This document shows positions 5,520 through 7,279 of a stretch of 7,279 nucleotides of DNA, piece after piece. The stretch is from NCBI GenBank assembly GCA_025449435.1, contig JANWJO010000162.1, positions 1 through 7,279 on the forward strand, in the 5' to 3' direction. Position 1 is the first letter of the stretch; the number at the start of each line of letters is the position of its first letter. This stretch comes from Chloroflexota bacterium (GTDB lineage Bacteria; Chloroflexota; UBA4733). The translations under genes and the position numbers were made by a program. Below the pieces are notes generated by a model. It searched no databases. It was not told where the DNA came from and saw only the letters and a program-made list of their open reading frames with translations.

Positions 5520-6419
5520 TCAGATGGCGAGTTGCCCCTGCACCTGCACGTGTACCGTTAGCGGTTCGCCGTACAACTCGCTCAACTGCGTGGCGATGGT
5601 GGCTTGAAGGCGGCGGGCCACCCAGCGCTGGTTGAGCACGGTAGGCGCTTGGAGTACCGCCGTGCCATCCTGCACCGCCACCAGGTGCACCGGCGCCAGC
5701 CACGCCTGATACGTGACCTCGCCCAACTGCTCGCGCAGCCGCTCTGAAGCGGTGGCCCACAGCGCCGCGAGCGGCACCCCCGTAGGTTCGTCCTCAGTTG
5801 GTTCCATAACACGTGCCATGGTTTGTAAAACTGTTGGTTGTACGGGTGTTAATTGTGAGGCGCTTTCGGTATCTAGGGCTGGCGTGAAAACGGAACTCCC
5901 CTGGTAGCTTGTTGAAACCGCCCCAGGGTACGTTTCGTTACTACCCTGGTGTGAATTGGTACCTAGGGGTGTGGGAGCCGTCGGGGCTTGCCCGCGGAAC
6001 CGCAGTGCGAAGCTCGTGGGCAAGTTGCCCTTCTCTGGAGAGCTGCGCCGGCGGCAGATGATGATGCCTTTGCTCTCTAGGCCGTGAATGGCCGCAACAG
6101 CAGTTTTGCGGGCGAGGCCGGTGCCTTCATCCAGCACCGAGCCATCGCGGCGGCGGATGCCCCGGCAGATCTGGTCTAGGCTAATGGCGTCGCTGTCCTT
6201 CTTAAAGCCAAACGTGCGCCGCACGATATAGGCCAGCACCTTGAACTCGGCGCCGGTGAGGTGGGCCATGACCCGGTCGAGCAGCACGTCGGGAAAGATG
6301 GTGCCGTTGGGACTGTCTACGCCTTCGAAGTAGAAGCCGTCGTTTATGAGTTCCGCGTCGATTAGCACGTCGCCAGCGCTGGCAGCGACTTTGGCGGCAG
6401 CGTTGCTACGGGGCGTCAT
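5520..6419 (-). CDS. replication protein: RepO-like winged helix joined to a DnaA domain-I-like C-terminus
   Basis: ATG 6419 gives 299 residues. Its ATGA overlaps the upstream regulator's stop by 4 nt and no separate ribosome-binding site is seen, so translation is probably coupled. The frame extends to 6467, but that part lies within the regulator. Residues about 39-125 resemble the phage replication protein O N-terminal domain: PDVLLDRVMAHLTGAEFKVL, YIVRRTFGFKKDSDAISL, GTGLARKTAVAAIHGLESKG. This is a winged-helix DNA binder. Residues about 143-215 are a flexible Pro/Thr/Ser/Gln-rich linker with a repeated (H/Y)QGS(N/S). Residues about 218-293 match DnaA domain I: LWATASERLREQLGEVTYQAWLAP, then LQAPTVLNQRWVARRL. 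That domain contacts DnaB helicase and regulators. There is no Walker A or AAA+ motor. I infer it recognises an origin and recruits helicase, or controls a resident element. It may be a domesticated phage or plasmid gene. Confidence 0.8.
   Translation of the reverse strand: MTPRSNAAAKVAASAGDVLIDAELINDGFYFEGVDSPNGTIFPDVLLDRVMAHLTGAEFKVLAYIVRRTFGFKKDSDAISLDQICRGIRRRDGSVLDEGTGLARKTAVAAIHGLESKGIIICRRRSSPEKGNLPTSFALRFRGQAPTAPTPLGTNSHQGSNETYPGAVSTSYQGSSVFTPALDTESASQLTPVQPTVLQTMARVMEPTEDEPTGVPLAALWATASERLREQLGEVTYQAWLAPVHLVAVQDGTAVLQAPTVLNQRWVARRLQATIATQLSELYGEPLTVHVQVQGQLAI
5891..5950 (-). repeat. iteron-like direct and inverted repeats inside the replication gene
   Basis: On the minus strand ACCAGGGTAGTAACG (5950-5936) and ACCAGGGGAGTTCCG (5905-5891) agree at 12 of 15 positions and lie 45 nt apart. 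Between them CCAGGGTA/TACCCTGG forms a perfect 8-bp inverted repeat (plus strand 5923-5930 and 5942-5949, 11-nt spacer). They encode the linker repeats HQGSN and YQGSS. A comparatively AT-rich stretch follows at about 5815-5895. The arrangement recalls the lambda origin inside gene O, but coding repetition alone could explain it. Confidence 0.35.
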
Positions 6420-6901
6420 CGCGGCAGCGGCACTTTGCGCCAGCGGCGCACGGCCAGCGTGACGCACAACTGCAAGTCGCGCCGATCGTCATCGGACAGT
6501 TTGGCTTCCTGCCACAACTCGATGACCGCGCGCAATGCCGGGTCGAGCGGGCCGGCGCTGGCCATGGTGAGCAGGCGCAGCAGCGCTTGGCGGTCTTCCT
6601 CCGGGTGCGTCTCGCCCAAATAGCCAGCCATGCGGATGAGCGTTGGGTTAGCGAGGCCGGCCACGTCGTAGGCGGCTGGCGCGTAGCCGGCGGCGGCCAC
6701 AAAGCGGTCGGTGTGCTCAGCATCCAAGCCAATGCCGGCTGCCAGCGACAGCACCTGGTCTCTGCCGGTGGGCTCGCGCTCGCCGGTCTCCATGCGGTTG
6801 ATCGTGCCCGGGTTGATGTCCGTCGCCCGGCCCAGCGCGTTTTGCGACAGTTTGGCGGCCTCCCGCGACTGCTTGAGTAATGCGGCGAACTCGCTTCCCA
6901 T
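6416..6901 (-). CDS. XRE-family helix-turn-helix transcriptional regulator
   Basis: This 161-residue cytoplasmic DNA-binding protein has an N-terminal Cro/C1-type HTH at about residues 5-60: FAALLKQSREAAKLSQNALG, then INPGTINRMETGEREPT. The C-terminal 100 residues are helical, mostly hydrophilic and of unknown function; I see no peptidase triad or metal motif. I start at ATG 6901 because AAGGG lies 6 nt upstream and the HTH begins soon after. The frame reaches another ATG at 6946 with no ribosome-binding site, and that extension would run across the promoter's start region. Its TGA overlaps the replication protein's ATG, so the two are co-transcribed and probably work together, as repressor and replication gene do in phages and plasmids. 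Inverted repeats over its own promoter suggest autoregulation. Confidence 0.87.
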   Translation of the reverse strand: MGSEFAALLKQSREAAKLSQNALGRATDINPGTINRMETGEREPTGRDQVLSLAAGIGLDAEHTDRFVAAAGYAPAAYDVAGLANPTLIRMAGYLGETHPEEDRQALLRLLTMASAGPLDPALRAVIELWQEAKLSDDDRRDLQLCVTLAVRRWRKVPLPR

Positions 6902-6919
6902 GTTTTGCCCTTTTGCAAT

Positions 6920-6937
6920 GTCTGCTGCGCAGCATAC
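6920..6937. promoter_or_regulatory. palindrome over the -10 box and start site, candidate operator
   Basis: TGCTGCGCAGCA (6923-6934) is a perfect 12-bp palindrome. It extends to 18 bp (6920-6937) with one mismatched pair. It covers the -10 hexamer and the predicted start site of the XRE gene, a usual place for autorepression by such a dimeric regulator. No second copy was found in the window. Confidence 0.4.
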
Positions 6938-6959
6938 GCCAATCATTGCGGCCCGTCAA
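6931..6959 (-). promoter_or_regulatory. sigma70-type promoter for the regulator-replication pair
   Basis: On the minus strand TTGACG (6959-6954) is followed after exactly 17 nt by TATGCT (6936-6931). These match the consensus at 5/6 and 4/6 positions. Transcription would start near 6924, about 23 nt before the ATG at 6901, leaving room for the AAGGG ribosome-binding site. Confidence 0.6.
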
Positions 6960-6982
6960 TGCCCAGCGCCATTGACGCTGGG
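6954..6982. promoter_or_regulatory. nested inverted repeats over the -35 box
   Basis: CGTCAATG (6954-6961) and CATTGACG (6970-6977) form a perfect 8-bp inverted repeat around an 8-nt spacer. An interleaved pair, CCCAGCG (6962-6968) and CGCTGGG (6976-6982), uses the spacer. The -35 TTGACG is the left arm of the first repeat. The interleaving makes the two hairpins mutually exclusive in single strands. The whole could be a second operator or a binding site for another dimeric protein. Confidence 0.4.
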
Positions 6983-7171
6983 GAGCACTGCACAACCGCA
7001 ACACCGTATGGCCTAGCCGCAATGGGTGTTGCGTAATCGCACAGGGTGGCTGGCGGACCAGGACGGCTGTTTGTACGTGTGCTACGCTCTGGCCTACTCG
7101 CTGCTAGGTGTGGAGCGTCGGTGGAAGGGGGGGAATCGGGCGGTCGCGCCACGCGTCGTTCGAGACTGTAT

Positions 7172-7279
7172 ATGGCATTGATGAGTCAAGAGCACGGCCA
7201 CTTTTCGTTTTCGCCGACCAGTGTGGGGTCGCCGTTTTGCGCGGCTGTGGTGGCGGCGCCCGGCTATGCCGTGGTGCAC
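7172..7279 (+). CDS. possible 5' end of a divergent gene, product unknown (3' truncated)
   Basis: ATG 7172 opens a frame of 36 codons that reaches the window edge without a stop; ATG 7181 is a second in-frame start. Most codons end in G or C, as in neighbouring genes. The protein begins MALMSQEHGHFSFSPTSVGS and matches no family I can name. The ribosome-binding site is weak, and another plus-strand frame and a minus-strand frame are also open here. The gap 6947-7171 otherwise holds only the promoter and inverted repeats described for the XRE gene. Confidence 0.28.
   Translation, partial: MALMSQEHGHFSFSPTSVGSPFCAAVVAAPGYAVVH

Noticed and set aside
5889..5897. A weak DnaA-box-like word (GTTTTCACG on the minus strand) near the linker repeats.
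   Set aside because: It has two mismatches to TTWTNCACA and no clustered partners, so it is not evidence for a DnaA-dependent origin.
6902..6946. Longer XRE regulator from ATG 6946.
   Set aside because: It has no ribosome-binding site and would start within the promoter spacer, whereas ATG 6901 has AAGGG at good spacing and leads straight into the HTH domain.

Overview
The window is GC-rich and densely coded. Its gene families (a DUF433/DUF5615 toxin-antitoxin pair, a DPM1-like glycosyltransferase, an accessory sortase, and a RepO-like/DnaA-N replication protein) suggest a bacterial chromosome, most likely Chloroflexota. That assignment is an inference from gene content; no rRNA or other marker gene is present. 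No CRISPR array, tRNA, rRNA or transposase was seen.

Left part, plus strand (1-1659). A possible 3' end of an upstream gene (frame 1, stop at 178-180) finishes inside a GC-rich hairpin. A leader that can fold into several alternative stems precedes a LysE/RhtB-type amino-acid exporter (about 352-966). The exporter's stop codon also lies in the loop of a hairpin. A type II toxin-antitoxin pair follows: a DUF433 antitoxin whose N-terminus seems eroded, and a DUF5615 PIN-like toxin abutting it. The toxin is broken by one missing base in an A-run at 1485-1488. Both partners look damaged, so the module may be decaying.

Middle part, minus strand (5412 down to 1669). Four tightly packed genes form a probable envelope operon, in transcription order: a PIG-V-like polytopic mannosyltransferase, an LPG-synthase-TM/flippase-like membrane protein, a DPM1-like family 2 glycosyltransferase, and an accessory sortase. 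The gaps are 22, 14 and 3 nt. In outline one gene would make polyprenyl-phosphate-sugar, another may move or modify a lipid, another would use the lipid-linked sugar outside the membrane, and the sortase would join protein to the surface. The sortase keeps its Cys (TC motif) and a downstream Arg, but the expected catalytic His has become Pro.

Right part, minus strand (6901 down to 5520). An XRE-family regulator overlaps by 4 nt (ATGA) a replication protein with a phage-RepO-like winged-helix N-terminus and a DnaA domain-I-like C-terminus, but no AAA+ motor. The pair has a good sigma70-type promoter at 6931-6959, with inverted repeats over both the -35 and -10 boxes. Short direct and inverted repeats in the linker of the replication gene recall the placement of the lambda origin inside gene O. 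At the far right edge a plus-strand frame opens at 7172 and runs off the window; it may be the next gene's start.
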